Shown here in pieces: positions 23,964 through 33,033 of a stretch of 64,000 bases of DNA. The translations under genes and the position numbers were made by a program. Positions within the stretch are counted from its first letter, which is position 1. Every line of letters starts with the position of its first letter. Below the pieces are notes generated by a model. It saw only the letters and a program-made list of their open reading frames with translations, ran no database searches and was not told the origin of the DNA. This DNA is from Anderseniella sp. Alg231-50 (GTDB lineage Bacteria > Pseudomonadota > Alphaproteobacteria > Rhizobiales > Aestuariivirgaceae), in contig NZ_LT703004.1 in assembly GCF_900149695.1 (NCBI RefSeq), forward strand, positions 310,001-374,000, given 5' to 3'.

Positions 23964-25049
23964 CTATTTTGCGAGCCAGGCGTTGAAACGCTCGTTCAAC
24001 GCATCCTGGTTGTCTGCCCACCATTCAAAGTCGTTCTGAACAGCGTTGGTCAAGTTGTTTGCCGCGGTCGGCATCTGCGGACCCATGTCGATCTTGCCGT
24101 CTTCATATTTGCCCACGAGAGGCGCTGAAGACATGCGAGCCGGGCCGTACGCAATGTACTTGGCCTGGTTGGCAAGTTGCTGGGTTTCCGTGGAGAACTT
24201 CAGGAACTCCATGGCCTTGTCCTTGTTTGGAGCACCCTTTGGAATTGCCCAAAGGTCGATGTCCCAAACCTGACCATCCCACACGATGACGAATGGCTTG
24301 TTCTCTGCTGCAACGGCGTTGAAGATACGGCCATTGTAAGCCGTGGTCATCAGCACTTCACCATCAGCCAGAAGCTGTGGCGGCTGTGCGCCGGCTTCCC
24401 ACCATACAGCGTCACCCTTGATGGTGGCGAGTTTGGCGAATGCACGGTCGATTGCTTCAGGCTTAGCCAGTTCAGCGTAAACGTCCTTGGCAGCGATACC
24501 GTCAGCGATCAAAGCAAACTCGAGGTTCGGCTTTGGACCTTTACGCAGACCGCGCTTGCCGGCCCAGGTCTTGGTGTCGAAGAAGTCAGCCATGGTGGTT
24601 GGCTTCTTGTCGCCGATCTTGGTGTCGTCATAGGCATAGATGGTTGACCACACGATGTTTGCCACTGCGCACTCATGCAGTGTACCGGGCAGGAAATCTT
24701 CCTGAGCCGGTTTACCGTCAGCACCTGCAGGCAGGGTTGATGCATCGATCTTTTCGAAGATGCCTTCATCGCAACCGCGAACAGCGTCGGACAACTCAAC
24801 GTCAACGATGTCCCAGGACACATTGCCGGCTTCAACCTGGGCTTTCACTTCGGCAATACCGCCGGAGTAATCAACCGAATTGATCTTGGTGCCGGTCTTG
24901 GCGGTGAAAGGCTCATGATAGGCTTTCACCTGGCTCTTCGTGTAGGCGCCGCCCCACGATACAGCCGTAAGCGAGCCATCAGCGCTGGCAGCTGTAGAGA
25001 CAGCTCCAAGTGCCAGAATCGACAGGCTTGTTGTTAAAAATTTCTTCAT
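23964..25049 (-). CDS. Periplasmic substrate-binding protein, spermidine/putrescine (PotD-like) type
   Basis: The 361-residue protein begins with a Sec signal peptide (MKKFLTTSLSILALGAVSTAASA) and continues with a type II binding-protein fold (GSLTAVSWGGAYTKSQVKAY; WDIVDVELSDAVRGCDEG; VLMTTAYNGRIFNA). These motifs are typical of the alphaproteobacterial ABC binding proteins annotated for spermidine/putrescine, but many members bind other small cationic or amino compounds, and the ligand here is not defined. It is the second gene of the operon, flanked on both sides by RNA hairpins. Confidence 0.9.
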   Translation of the reverse strand: MKKFLTTSLSILALGAVSTAASADGSLTAVSWGGAYTKSQVKAYHEPFTAKTGTKINSVDYSGGIAEVKAQVEAGNVSWDIVDVELSDAVRGCDEGIFEKIDASTLPAGADGKPAQEDFLPGTLHECAVANIVWSTIYAYDDTKIGDKKPTTMADFFDTKTWAGKRGLRKGPKPNLEFALIADGIAAKDVYAELAKPEAIDRAFAKLATIKGDAVWWEAGAQPPQLLADGEVLMTTAYNGRIFNAVAAENKPFVIVWDGQVWDIDLWAIPKGAPNKDKAMEFLKFSTETQQLANQAKYIAYGPARMSSAPLVGKYEDGKIDMGPQMPTAANNLTNAVQNDFEWWADNQDALNERFNAWLAK

Positions 25050-25105
25050 CCAGACTTACTCCCTTTGGTAGAACGGTGGCTCAACAAAACCCCCGGTAAA
25101 CCGCC

Positions 25106-25127
25106 CTGCTCTCACTATTGAGAGCAG
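25106..25127 (-). promoter_or_regulatory. Intercistronic hairpin between ATPase and binding-protein genes
   Basis: A 9-bp perfect stem (CTGCTCTCA / TGAGAGCAG) with a 4-base loop sits 21 bp after the ATPase stop and 57 bp before the binding-protein start. On the minus strand it is followed by a G/T-rich stretch rather than a clean U-tract. It may act as a partial terminator or a processing site that uncouples binding-protein expression from the ATPase. Confidence 0.55.
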
Positions 25128-25147
25128 AACAGAATTCTATAATTCAA

Positions 25148-26260
25148 TCAGGCTGCCATATCATCCAGCGCCCGGCAATCCTCAGCCTGCCAGCCCAAAG
25201 TCGTGGTCTGGCCCTGGGTGAGTTCGTGATGCTCGGCATTGTTGGGCACTTTGACAATAAAGTCGGTGTGACCGGCAACCGACATGCGCGTGCGAATGTG
25301 GTCGCCCAGATAAATCAGTTCCTCAACCTTGCCGGTCAGCGTAACTGTGTTCTTGGTTTTCTTCGGCTCAATTGCAACGCGTTCTGGGCGAACCGACAAC
25401 AGTGTACGCTCTCCCTTGGCACTAATGCCAACTGCCAGCGCTTTGACGATATCACCAGAATCCAGCTTCACGGTGGCCAGCCTGTCCCTGCCAACCTCCT
25501 GCACCGTGCCGCGCAGCTTGTTGTTCTCGCCTATGAACTGGGCCACGAAGGAGTTCTCCGGGCGTTCATAGAGCTCTTCCGGGCTCGACAATTGCTGAAT
25601 TATTCCATCCTCGAAGACTGCAACGCGATCCGACATGGTCAGCGCTTCAGACTGGTCATGGGTGACATAGACCACGGTCACACCGAGTGACTCGTGAATA
25701 TGCTTGATTTCATACTGCATCTGCTCGCGCAGCTGTTTGTCGAGCGCGCCAAGCGGCTCGTCCATCAATACGAGATCAGGTTCAAACACCAGCGCGCGGG
25801 CAACCGCTACACGCTGCTGCTGGCCGCCTGAAAGCTGTGCCGGGCGCCGGCCGCCGAATTCCGGCAGCTCCACCATTTCCAGTACTTTCTTTACCCGCTC
25901 TTCCTGTTCGGCCTTCGACTGGCCTCTGACAGCCAGTGGAAACGCCAGGTTTTCCGCAACCGACATATGTGGAAACAGGGCATAGTTCTGGAACACCATG
26001 CCAATGCCGCGCTTGTGCGGCGGCACGTTGTTGATCGGATTGCCGTTGAGATAAATCTCGCCGTGCGTGGCAGGTTCAAAACCTGCAAGCATCATCAGCG
26101 TTGTTGTCTTGCCGGAGCCCGACGGGCCCAACATGGTGACAAACTCGCCTTGGGCGATATCGAGATTCAGATCTTTTACGACCAGCGTTTCGCCGTCATA
26201 ACTTTTCTGAACGTTTTGAAAGCGAACCATCGGTTCGCCGGAAGCACCAGCATTACCCAT
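25148..26260 (-). CDS. ABC transporter ATP-binding protein, PotA-like
   Basis: The 370-residue ATPase has Walker A (GPSGSGKTT), Q-loop, signature (LSGGQQQR), Walker B (LVLMDEPLGALD) and H-loop (VTHDQSEA). A C-terminal TOBE/MOP-like regulatory domain starts near residue 280 (LLSVRPERVAIEP). This is the energy-coupling subunit of the polyamine-type importer encoded downstream. It is the first gene of the reverse-strand operon. An AT-rich promoter-like region lies upstream in 26261-26420. The protein is complete and normal in length. Confidence 0.92.
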   Translation of the reverse strand: MGNAGASGEPMVRFQNVQKSYDGETLVVKDLNLDIAQGEFVTMLGPSGSGKTTTLMMLAGFEPATHGEIYLNGNPINNVPPHKRGIGMVFQNYALFPHMSVAENLAFPLAVRGQSKAEQEERVKKVLEMVELPEFGGRRPAQLSGGQQQRVAVARALVFEPDLVLMDEPLGALDKQLREQMQYEIKHIHESLGVTVVYVTHDQSEALTMSDRVAVFEDGIIQQLSSPEELYERPENSFVAQFIGENNKLRGTVQEVGRDRLATVKLDSGDIVKALAVGISAKGERTLLSVRPERVAIEPKKTKNTVTLTGKVEELIYLGDHIRTRMSVAGHTDFIVKVPNNAEHHELTQGQTTTLGWQAEDCRALDDMAA

Positions 26261-26568
26261 TCAACACCCCGAACAACGTTCCACCCAGCTGACCATGCAA
26301 TTTGACGCACGGTCTCGTTTTTTGTTGCGGCAAACATAAACTCTTGCCTGACAATTTAGCAACAGTGATCATTTTTTCACCATAATCAACAGCGGAAACG
26401 CCTTTTCCTGTTCAAATTGCGCCATATTGGCCAGATTGGTTAATCCCACGCAACAAGCGTGCCAATCAGGCCCTTGCAATCCGGGCATCATTCCACTGTG
26501 CGGCAGGGTTTTTCAAAACTGGCCGTTGCAGCTTGACGAGACCGTTTGCGGTCGCCAAATATGTCGGC
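26261..26568. other. Divergent intergenic region (potA-like / moaA)
   Basis: About 300 bp separate the start of the reverse ABC operon from moaA. The ABC-proximal half is AT-rich (around 26310-26400: TTTTTTGTTGC, ATTTTTTCACC) and probably holds its promoter. I see no convincing small gene, RNA or riboswitch fold. Confidence 0.5.
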
Positions 26569-27600
26569 ATGAGCACATCCATACAAATGCCAGCCGATGC
26601 GGCGTCTGAAATGATCGATCCGTTCGGGCGCCATGTGAGTTATCTAAGGGTATCGGTTACCGACCGCTGTGATTTCCGCTGTGTCTATTGCATGTCGGAA
26701 AACATGACCTTCCTGCCCAAGAAAGACATCCTCACGCTGGAAGAACTCGACCGGCTGTGCACCGTGTTTGTCGAAAAGGGTGTCAAGAAACTGCGCCTGA
26801 CCGGCGGTGAACCACTGGTTCGCCGCAATATAATGTCGCTGTTTGAAAACCTGTCGCGGCACCTGAAGTCCGGCGCGCTGGAAGAACTGACCCTGACAAC
26901 CAATGGCTCGCAGCTTGAGAAGTACGCTTCGCAGATGGTCGACCACGGCGTCAGGCGGATCAATGTGTCGCTCGATACCATTGATGCCAAAAAATTCAAG
27001 GACATCACCCGCTGGGGCGACCTGGACAAGGTGATGGGCGGAATCCGGGCTGCGCAGGCCGCAGGCCTTGCAATCAAGATCAACATGGTCGCCCTGAAGA
27101 ATTTCAACGAAGACGAAATCGAACCGATGATGAAGTGGTGTCACGGTGAAGGCATGGACCTGACATTGATCGAAACCATGCCGCTCGGCGAGATAGAAGA
27201 AGACCGTACAGACCAGTACCTGCCCTTGTCAGTGGTCCGCGCCAACCTGCTGGACAAATACTCGCTGGAAGACATCCCCTACAAGACCGGCGGTCCGGCC
27301 CGGTATGTCGAGGTCAGGGAAACCGGCGGCAGGCTGGGCTTCATTACACCAATGACCCATAATTTCTGCGAAAGCTGCAACCGGGTGCGGCTGACCTGCA
27401 CCGGCACGCTTTACATGTGCCTCGGCCAGGACGATGCGGCCGACCTGCGAGACCCGCTGCGTGCATCTGAAGGCAACGAACTGGTGAGCGCCGCCATTGA
27501 TGAAGCCATTGGCCGCAAACCGAAGGGCCATGACTTTATCATTGACCGGCGCACCAAGTCTCCCGCCGTGACCCGCCACATGAGTGTGACCGGCGGCTAG
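26569..27600 (+). CDS. moaA: GTP 3',8-cyclase MoaA (molybdenum cofactor biosynthesis)
   Basis: MoaA is a radical-SAM enzyme that, with MoaC, converts GTP into cyclic pyranopterin monophosphate, the first intermediate of molybdopterin. The N-terminal radical-SAM cluster motif C-x3-C-x2-C (CDFRCVYC) follows YLRVSVTDR. The C-terminal cluster motif is C-x2-C-x13-C (CESCNRVRL...MC), and the protein ends with the essential Gly-Gly (SVTGG). The start is probably ATG 26569 ([10 protein letters not shown]), giving 343 residues; 26533 and 26611 are less likely alternatives. It stands alone here, but molybdopterin is needed by the formate dehydrogenase encoded at the window's right end. Confidence 0.95.
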   Translation: MSTSIQMPADAASEMIDPFGRHVSYLRVSVTDRCDFRCVYCMSENMTFLPKKDILTLEELDRLCTVFVEKGVKKLRLTGGEPLVRRNIMSLFENLSRHLKSGALEELTLTTNGSQLEKYASQMVDHGVRRINVSLDTIDAKKFKDITRWGDLDKVMGGIRAAQAAGLAIKINMVALKNFNEDEIEPMMKWCHGEGMDLTLIETMPLGEIEEDRTDQYLPLSVVRANLLDKYSLEDIPYKTGGPARYVEVRETGGRLGFITPMTHNFCESCNRVRLTCTGTLYMCLGQDDAADLRDPLRASEGNELVSAAIDEAIGRKPKGHDFIIDRRTKSPAVTRHMSVTGG

Positions 27601-27784
27601 GGTACGGACTCCCGGCAACAATCGGTGCACTGAGAGACGGCAATTAAGTATACTTGTATTCGCTTGCCGTATTTTCGCCCAAAACCGACTCGGTGCCATT
27701 GACTTATCGCGGCTGGAAACCGAAACAGAAGCGGGGAAAATATTCCAAGCCTGACGGCCATGGGAAATTCAGGGAGACGTACCG

Positions 27785-28804
27785 GTGACAATGAACCGAC
27801 GCAGGGCCATCACGCTTATTGGAGGAGCCGCTGCAACAGCAGGTCTGGCGACGCCGGCCCTGTCTCAGAACAGAAAGATCACCGTAGGCGCATTGCGCTT
27901 CACCAGTCACTCAGGAAGCTTCATCGCCTTTGAACGGGGATATTTTGCCGACGCCGGTCTGGATGTGGAACTGAAGTTCTTTCAGGCCGCCCAACCCATG
28001 GCCATCGCGATCGCATCAGGTAGTATCGATTACGCTGTTACAGCCGTTTCAGGCGGTTTGATCTCGCTGGCTCAAAAAGGTGCGGTGAAGGTCATCGGCG
28101 GCGCGCTTTCCGAGGAGCCGGGCATAGACGGGCAAAAGATCCTGGCCTCGGATGCCGCGTTCAAGGCAGGCCTGACCTCCCCGAAGAAGCTGGACGGCAA
28201 AATCTTCGGCATGTCCACGGCCGGGTCCAGCTTTCACTATATGGGCTCGAAGGTCGCCACAGCCGAAGGCGTATCCATGAAGTTCAAACCGCTGCAAAAA
28301 GTGGGGGCGATCATCGGCGCGCTGAAATCCGGTCAGATCGACGCCTGGTCCATCGTGCCGCACATCGCCAAGCCGCTGGCCAAATCCGGCGCGGCGCACA
28401 TCATCGGCAGCGTTTCGGACTACCTGCCCAATTATCAGATTACGACGGTGTTCACCTCGGCCCGCAACGCTGCGGAACAGAAAACCATGACAGGTGACTT
28501 CCTGACCGGATTTTCCAAAGGGGTTGCCGACTATAACGCAACAATGATTGCCCGAACTCTCGGCAAGGACGGTGTCGACGACATGGTCCGGCTGATCCAT
28601 AAATATGTCTACGCGGATCGCCCGCTGGCAAAGGCAGCCCCTTCCATCATCAACGGCACCATGCGACTGAACGAGGGAGCCGCGTTGAACGTGGCTTCGA
28701 TCCAGGACCAGTTGAAGTGGTTTCAGTCCGAAGCGCTGGTCGATGCCGATGTAACAATGGATACACTTGTCGATACGAGTTATGTGAAAACGATCCGCGC
28801 CTAG
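27785..28804 (+). CDS. ABC transporter substrate-binding protein, SsuA/TauA (NitT/TauT) type
   Basis: The 339-residue protein has an N-terminal Arg-rich signal (MNRRRAITLIGGAAATAGLA, Tat-like). A type II periplasmic binding fold follows (ITVGALRFTSHSGSFIAFERGYFADAGLDVELKFFQ) of the kind that binds sulfonates, taurine, nitrate or pyrimidine precursors. GTG 27785 is favoured because GGGAGA lies 8 bases upstream; ATG 27791 is the alternative. The stop codon lies in TAGAGTCAGGACCC, which resembles one end of the MITE-like element further downstream. The ATPase gene follows after 42 bp. The ligand is unknown. Confidence 0.88.
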   Translation: MTMNRRRAITLIGGAAATAGLATPALSQNRKITVGALRFTSHSGSFIAFERGYFADAGLDVELKFFQAAQPMAIAIASGSIDYAVTAVSGGLISLAQKGAVKVIGGALSEEPGIDGQKILASDAAFKAGLTSPKKLDGKIFGMSTAGSSFHYMGSKVATAEGVSMKFKPLQKVGAIIGALKSGQIDAWSIVPHIAKPLAKSGAAHIIGSVSDYLPNYQITTVFTSARNAAEQKTMTGDFLTGFSKGVADYNATMIARTLGKDGVDDMVRLIHKYVYADRPLAKAAPSIINGTMRLNEGAALNVASIQDQLKWFQSEALVDADVTMDTLVDTSYVKTIRA

Positions 28805-28846
28805 AGTCAGGACCCTGGGACCACCACCACCGCCGGAGCACTGTTC

Positions 28847-29614
28847 ATGGATATCCGTCTATCAGGGATCAGTCATTCCTACGGCGACTTCGAGGTCCTG
28901 CGTAACATCTCGCTGGACATTCCATCGGGCAAGATCGTCTGCATTGTCGGGCCTACGGGCTGCGGCAAGTCAACACTGCTCAGGCTGATCGGCGGGCTTG
29001 AGAATCCCGCCAAGGGCAGTGTCCTGCAACTGGGTGAGCCTGCTGAAGACTGCCTGAACCCGCTGACCTATGTGTTCCAGGATTTTGCCCTGCTGCCGTG
29101 GAGAACGGTTGCGGGGAACATTTCCCTGGTGCTGGAAGATCACGACCTTGCACGTGCAGACAATAAGAAGACCATCGCCGATGTGCTGGCCCGTACCAAG
29201 CTGACGGATTTTGCCCGTGCCCTGCCCAAGCAGCTTTCAGGCGGCATGAAACAGCGTGTGGCCATTGCCCGGGCGCTGGCAGTGAAGCCTGCCGTCATGC
29301 TGATGGACGAACCTCTGTCGGCACTGGACAGCCAGACACGTGAGCTGCTGATGGACGACCTGGTTGCGCTGTGGACGCGACAGCCTTTCACGGCCGTCTA
29401 TGTAACCCACAACCTGGACGAGGCGGTTCGCATGGGGCATTCGATCGTCGTTCTGTCGCGCTGCCCCGGCCAGATACGGGAGATCGTGCATCTGGAGAAA
29501 CCGCTGGATGAACGCAGTTACGGCGATAGTGACCTCCAGTTCCGGCAGAAGTATCTGTGGAATCTGATGCGCGACGAGGCGCAGGCTGCAGCTTCGGAGT
29601 TGATCAATGTCTAG
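28847..29614 (+). CDS. ABC transporter ATP-binding protein, SsuB/TauB type
   Basis: The 255-residue ATPase has Walker A (GPTGCGKST), signature (LSGGMKQR), Walker B (VMLMDEPLSALD) and H-loop (VTHNLDEA). It energises import by the permease encoded 250 bp downstream. Its terminal TAG codon forms the first bases of the left arm of an inverted-repeat element (29612-29880). The protein ends in AASELINV, a normal length for the family, so the insertion did not visibly truncate it, but it sits exactly at the gene's end. Confidence 0.92.
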   Translation: MDIRLSGISHSYGDFEVLRNISLDIPSGKIVCIVGPTGCGKSTLLRLIGGLENPAKGSVLQLGEPAEDCLNPLTYVFQDFALLPWRTVAGNISLVLEDHDLARADNKKTIADVLARTKLTDFARALPKQLSGGMKQRVAIARALAVKPAVMLMDEPLSALDSQTRELLMDDLVALWTRQPFTAVYVTHNLDEAVRMGHSIVVLSRCPGQIREIVHLEKPLDERSYGDSDLQFRQKYLWNLMRDEAQAAASELINV

Positions 29615-29880
29615 GGTCAGGGCCCATTAATCTTATGCAATTCTGTTTAAAAGAAAACAGTCGAATGATGTTGAAAAAGCGCAAGGCAAGGCTTTGTGCC
29701 TTGTCGAGCATTTTTCGACTTCAGGCGGGTGTTTTCTTTCAAACCCGAAGGGCGGGGTTTATTTTGCTTCTGACCGCGTTGAAAGGGCTTGAAAACCGGA
29801 CGGTTTCCTGCGCCCTTTCGCCTTGTCAGAAGCAAAATATCCTCCCGCAGAATGGATAAGATTAATGGGTCCTGACCCTA
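29612..29880. mobile_element. MITE-like element inserted between ATPase and permease genes (269 bp)
   Basis: The left end, TAGGGTCAGGGCCCATTAAT at 29612-29645, is the inverted repeat of the right end at 29848-29880 over about 33 bp, with two mismatches and one gap. Inner inverted repeats add structure: ATTTTGCTTCTGAC / GTCAGAAGCAAAAT (14 bp perfect) enclosing GAAAGGGC / GCCCTTTC, and GCGCAAGGCAAGGC / GCCTTGTCG. No transposase ORF is present, so it would be non-autonomous. The ATPase stop lies in the left arm and the permease ATG in the right arm. No target-site duplication is obvious. Confidence 0.75.
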
Positions 29881-30683
29881 ATACGGAAGAAACAGGCATT
29901 GCCCGCCAGGTCGCTTTTCGCGGCGGCGGCTTCGCGCCGACACCTTATCGCTGGATCGGACTGGCGGTATTCGTGGTGCTGGTTGGCCTGGCTGAAATCG
30001 GTACGCGTACCGGTGTGATTTCACCGCTGACACTGCCGAAGCCGTCGGACGTCCTGCTGACATTCCGAGAACTCTACGATTCCGGTTTATTGTGGACCCA
30101 TCTGGCCCCTTCCCTGACGCGTCTTGCGGTCGGCGCTGCGCTTGGCGCAACGCTTGGCGTGGGCATGGGCGTGCTGATCGGCCTGTTTTCCTATATCCGC
30201 GCCGGCATGGTGCCGTTGGTAGCAGCCATATTCCCGATACCCAAGATCGCCCTCTTGCCGCTGTTCGTCATCTGGTTCGGTATTGATGAAGCCTCGAAGT
30301 ATGCGTTGATCGCGTTCGGCACCTTCACCCCGACAGTTGTTGCCACCTATGGCGCGGTCGACAATGTGGACCGCACCCTGATCCGCATGGGGCAAAGCTT
30401 CGGCATGAGCTGGAAGTCAATTGTCCGCAAGATCATCCTGCCCGGCGCAATGCCGGGCATCCTGTCGGGTTTGCGGATTTCGCTTGCCATCGCCATCATC
30501 CTGCTGGTTGCCGCCGAAATGCTGGGCGCGGAACACGGCATCGGCGCCTACATCCTGGAGGCAGGCTCGCTGTATAATCTTGAGCGCCTGTTTGCGGGTG
30601 TTGTTATCCTGTCGCTGCTGGGCGTGCTGCTCAGTGCCGTAATCGGCGCGATTGAGCGCTATGTGCTGCGCTGGCGAACCTGA
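29865..30683 (+). CDS. ABC transporter permease, SsuC/TauC type
   Basis: The 272-residue inner-membrane permease has six helices and the EAA loop (MGQSFGMSWKSIVRKIILPGAMPG). It belongs with the upstream binding protein and ATPase. The most plausible start, ATG 29865 (MGPDPNTEETGIARQ), lies inside the right arm of the MITE-like element, so the first five codons (MGPDP, spelled by GGGTCCTGACCC) are element sequence. The ribosome site there is weak (GGATAAG). A TTG at 29823 is an alternative without support. The core protein is intact from the first helix on, so the transporter may still work with reduced or altered translation. Confidence 0.87.
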   Translation: MGPDPNTEETGIARQVAFRGGGFAPTPYRWIGLAVFVVLVGLAEIGTRTGVISPLTLPKPSDVLLTFRELYDSGLLWTHLAPSLTRLAVGAALGATLGVGMGVLIGLFSYIRAGMVPLVAAIFPIPKIALLPLFVIWFGIDEASKYALIAFGTFTPTVVATYGAVDNVDRTLIRMGQSFGMSWKSIVRKIILPGAMPGILSGLRISLAIAIILLVAAEMLGAEHGIGAYILEAGSLYNLERLFAGVVILSLLGVLLSAVIGAIERYVLRWRT

Positions 30684-30699
30684 AACGGTCCGGCATCAT

Positions 30700-31452
30700 T
30701 CACCGGCCACCGGTTACATCCAGCAATACACCGTTGACGTAGGACGCCGCCGGCGACAACAGCCAGACAACGCTCTCCGCCACCTCTTCCGCAGTCCCTC
30801 CCCTGCCCATCGGCACCTGGCCCTGCAAGCGCTCCACCCGATCCGGTTGGCCGGATGAGGCATGTATGTCAGTGTGGATCAGGCCGGGACGCACCGCATT
30901 CACCCGGATGCCCTGGCCCGCGACCTCCTTCGACAGCCCCAGCGTCATGGCATCAATGGCGCCCTTGGACGCGGCGTAGTCGATGAACTCGTTGGGCGAA
31001 CCGATGCGTGCTGCCGCCGACGACAGGTTGACGATCACGCCTCCCTCGCCGCCCCGTTCGGTGCTCAAGCGGCGCACGGCTTCGCGCGCGCACAGGAAGC
31101 TGCCGGTCACATTGACCCGCAAGGTCTCGTTGATACGCTCGGCATCGAAGTCTTCAAGCCGGGCTTTTTCAAACAATACACCTGCATTGTTGACCAGCCC
31201 GGCGAGCGGCGGCATGGCCTCATCGATGTGCGCGAACATGTCCGTGACTTCGGTCTCCGAACCCACATCCGCCCTGACGGCGATACTGTGGCCTCCCATC
31301 GCCTTGACCTCACCGGCCAGTTTTTCTGCTTCAGCGGCAGAGCGGGCGTAATTCACAGCAACATCAAAGCCATCACGCGCCAGCAGTCTTACACACGCTG
31401 CACCAATGCCCCTGCTGCCGCCGGTTACCAGAACTGTGCCCTTGGATGTCAT
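30700..31452 (-). CDS. Short-chain dehydrogenase/reductase, FabG-like
   Basis: The 250-residue Rossmann protein has the NAD(P) motif [10 protein letters not shown] at residues 9-18, NNAGVL, the catalytic Ser ([10 protein letters not shown]) and the Tyr-x3-Lys pair (YAASKGA). It has the classical SDR length and the C-terminal [13 protein letters not shown]. An Arg in the GSRGIG motif hints at NADP(H) preference, and an oxo-group reductase role is likely. Its start overlaps the 5' flank of the divergent rlpA-like gene's reading frame, and it is convergent with the permease (16 bp). Confidence 0.9.
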   Translation of the reverse strand: MTSKGTVLVTGGSRGIGAACVRLLARDGFDVAVNYARSAAEAEKLAGEVKAMGGHSIAVRADVGSETEVTDMFAHIDEAMPPLAGLVNNAGVLFEKARLEDFDAERINETLRVNVTGSFLCAREAVRRLSTERGGEGGVIVNLSSAAARIGSPNEFIDYAASKGAIDAMTLGLSKEVAGQGIRVNAVRPGLIHTDIHASSGQPDRVERLQGQVPMGRGGTAEEVAESVVWLLSPAASYVNGVLLDVTGGR

Positions 31453-31577
31453 CTGAATTGTACCCTGCCATGTCGTTAACCGGTCTCAGGGCTATCAGGA
31501 AAACTCCCCAAACACGACAAGAATTAGCCTCAATCGAGGCGTTTAAGGAGGTTCAGCGTAAAAACCGGGGACTTCAA

Positions 31578-31934
31578 ATGAACAAATACCTGTTTGCAGC
31601 CGGCGTTCTCAGCGCCTGCGCCGTCTTGCTGCTGGCAATGGCGCCTGCCAACGCGGCAGAGACCGGCAAGGCGTCGTGGTACAAGATGGGCACCAAAACC
31701 GCCAGTGGCGAGCGCTTCAGACCCAACGGGCTGACCGCGGCGCACCGCACCCTGCCGTTCGGCACCAAGGTGCGTGTCAAAAATCTGCGCAACGGCAAAT
31801 CTGTTGTTGTGCGTATCAATGATCGCGGACCGTTCATCAAGTCCCGCATCATCGACGTATCAAAGGGCGCTGCACAGAAAATCGGCCTGGTCCGTGCCGG
31901 TGTGACCAATGTGTCGATCCAGGTGGTAAATTAG
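31578..31934 (+). CDS. RlpA-like double-psi beta-barrel protein
   Basis: The 118-residue exported protein has a Sec signal peptide ([20 protein letters not shown]) and then a compact double-psi beta-barrel domain: [40 protein letters not shown], ending VRINDRGPF and [11 protein letters not shown]. RlpA proteins are septal or cell-wall-associated and some cleave naked glycan strands. The conserved catalytic-region Asp of IINDRGPF-type motifs is present. This version lacks a SPOR domain and a lipobox Cys, so septal targeting is uncertain. ATG 31578 is chosen because GGGGA lies 6 bases upstream and the signal peptide begins there. Confidence 0.88.
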   Translation: MNKYLFAAGVLSACAVLLLAMAPANAAETGKASWYKMGTKTASGERFRPNGLTAAHRTLPFGTKVRVKNLRNGKSVVVRINDRGPFIKSRIIDVSKGAAQKIGLVRAGVTNVSIQVVN

Positions 31935-31983
31935 TCTCAATAAGCACTGGCAGTGGCGCCCGTCTCGCCATAAGTTGCCGGGC

Positions 31984-33033
31984 ATGACAAAACAAATCGC
32001 AACCCTTGAAGATGTTCCGGCGTTTGCGCCCAACCCAGCTTCACCCCTCGCCCTGCTGGCAGCATGTCCGGCTTACGAATCCACGCCGCTGATCACCAAG
32101 ACAGGCCCCACCGGGCGGACCATGCTGGTCAAGGACGAAACCAGGCGCATGAACCTGGGTGCCTTCAAGGCGCTGGGCGGCGTCTACGCCGTGGCCCGCA
32201 TGATCGGCGACGCCTGGCAGGCCGCAGGCAATGATCCTCTCAGCCCAGAAGACTACATGTCCGATGCCGTCAAGGCATTTGCAGCAGAGATGACATTCGT
32301 GTGCGCCACGGCCGGCAATCACGGCATGGCAGTTGCCGCCGGTGCACGTATCTTTGGTGCACAAGCGCGCATTTACCTGGCGCGTGAAGTGCCGGCCGGG
32401 TTTGAGGCTCGCCTGAAAGAAACCCAGGATGCGCAGGTGGTGCGCGCCGGCGATGATTACGCGCAAAGCCTGGAGGCGGCCGAGGCAGACGCCGTCGAGA
32501 CCGGCGCCATATTGCTGGCGGACGGATCATGGCCGGGATACAGCGAGCGGCCGCTGCTGGTAATGGAAGGCTATACCGTCATTGCCGAGGAACTGCGCGA
32601 AGCATTCGAGCAAAGCAATGACTGGCCCTCACACGTGTTCCTGCAGGCCGGCGTCGGCGGTATTGCGGGAGCGGTCACTCACATGATCCGGGAAAACTGG
32701 GCGGTGCAGCCGGAGATCATTATCGTTGAACCCAATGAGGCGCCCTGCCTGACAGAGAGCCACGCGGCGGGATACCCCGTGCAGGTGCAGGGCGGCGTGT
32801 CCAATATGGGCAGGCTCGATTGCAAGGAACCGTCCCTCATCGCGTTCGGCATTTTTGAGCGAACCGGCGTTCACTTCATGACCGTCTCCGACGCTGAAGC
32901 CCAGGACGCCGCCAACCGGCTGACCAGCCAGGGCATCGCGACCACGCCATCGGGTGCCGCCGGGCTTGCCGGCCTCAAGGCATTCGGCGAGGCCGATCGG
33001 CCCCTGATCATCGCCACCGAAGGAGCCGTGTGA
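31984..33033 (+). CDS. PLP-dependent diaminopropionate ammonia-lyase-like enzyme
   Basis: The 349-residue protein is a fold-type II PLP enzyme. The PLP Lys is Lys62 in KDETRRMNLGAFKALGG, the family motif of diaminopropionate ammonia-lyase (DpaL). CATAGNHGMAVAAGARIFGA is the phosphate/substrate loop, and LQAGVGGIAGAV is the Gly-rich phosphate-binding turn. DpaL converts 2,3-diaminopropionate to pyruvate and ammonia and is somewhat longer (about 400 residues), so a threonine/serine dehydratase-like substrate cannot be excluded. ATG 31984 is used; an upstream TTG is unlikely. The next gene starts at the base after its TGA, so the two are translationally coupled. Confidence 0.85.
   Translation: MTKQIATLEDVPAFAPNPASPLALLAACPAYESTPLITKTGPTGRTMLVKDETRRMNLGAFKALGGVYAVARMIGDAWQAAGNDPLSPEDYMSDAVKAFAAEMTFVCATAGNHGMAVAAGARIFGAQARIYLAREVPAGFEARLKETQDAQVVRAGDDYAQSLEAAEADAVETGAILLADGSWPGYSERPLLVMEGYTVIAEELREAFEQSNDWPSHVFLQAGVGGIAGAVTHMIRENWAVQPEIIIVEPNEAPCLTESHAAGYPVQVQGGVSNMGRLDCKEPSLIAFGIFERTGVHFMTVSDAEAQDAANRLTSQGIATTPSGAAGLAGLKAFGEADRPLIIATEGAV

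Noticed and set aside
26261-26568. Riboswitch or small RNA upstream of moaA
   Set aside because: No stable conserved-looking fold or start/terminator arrangement was found by eye.
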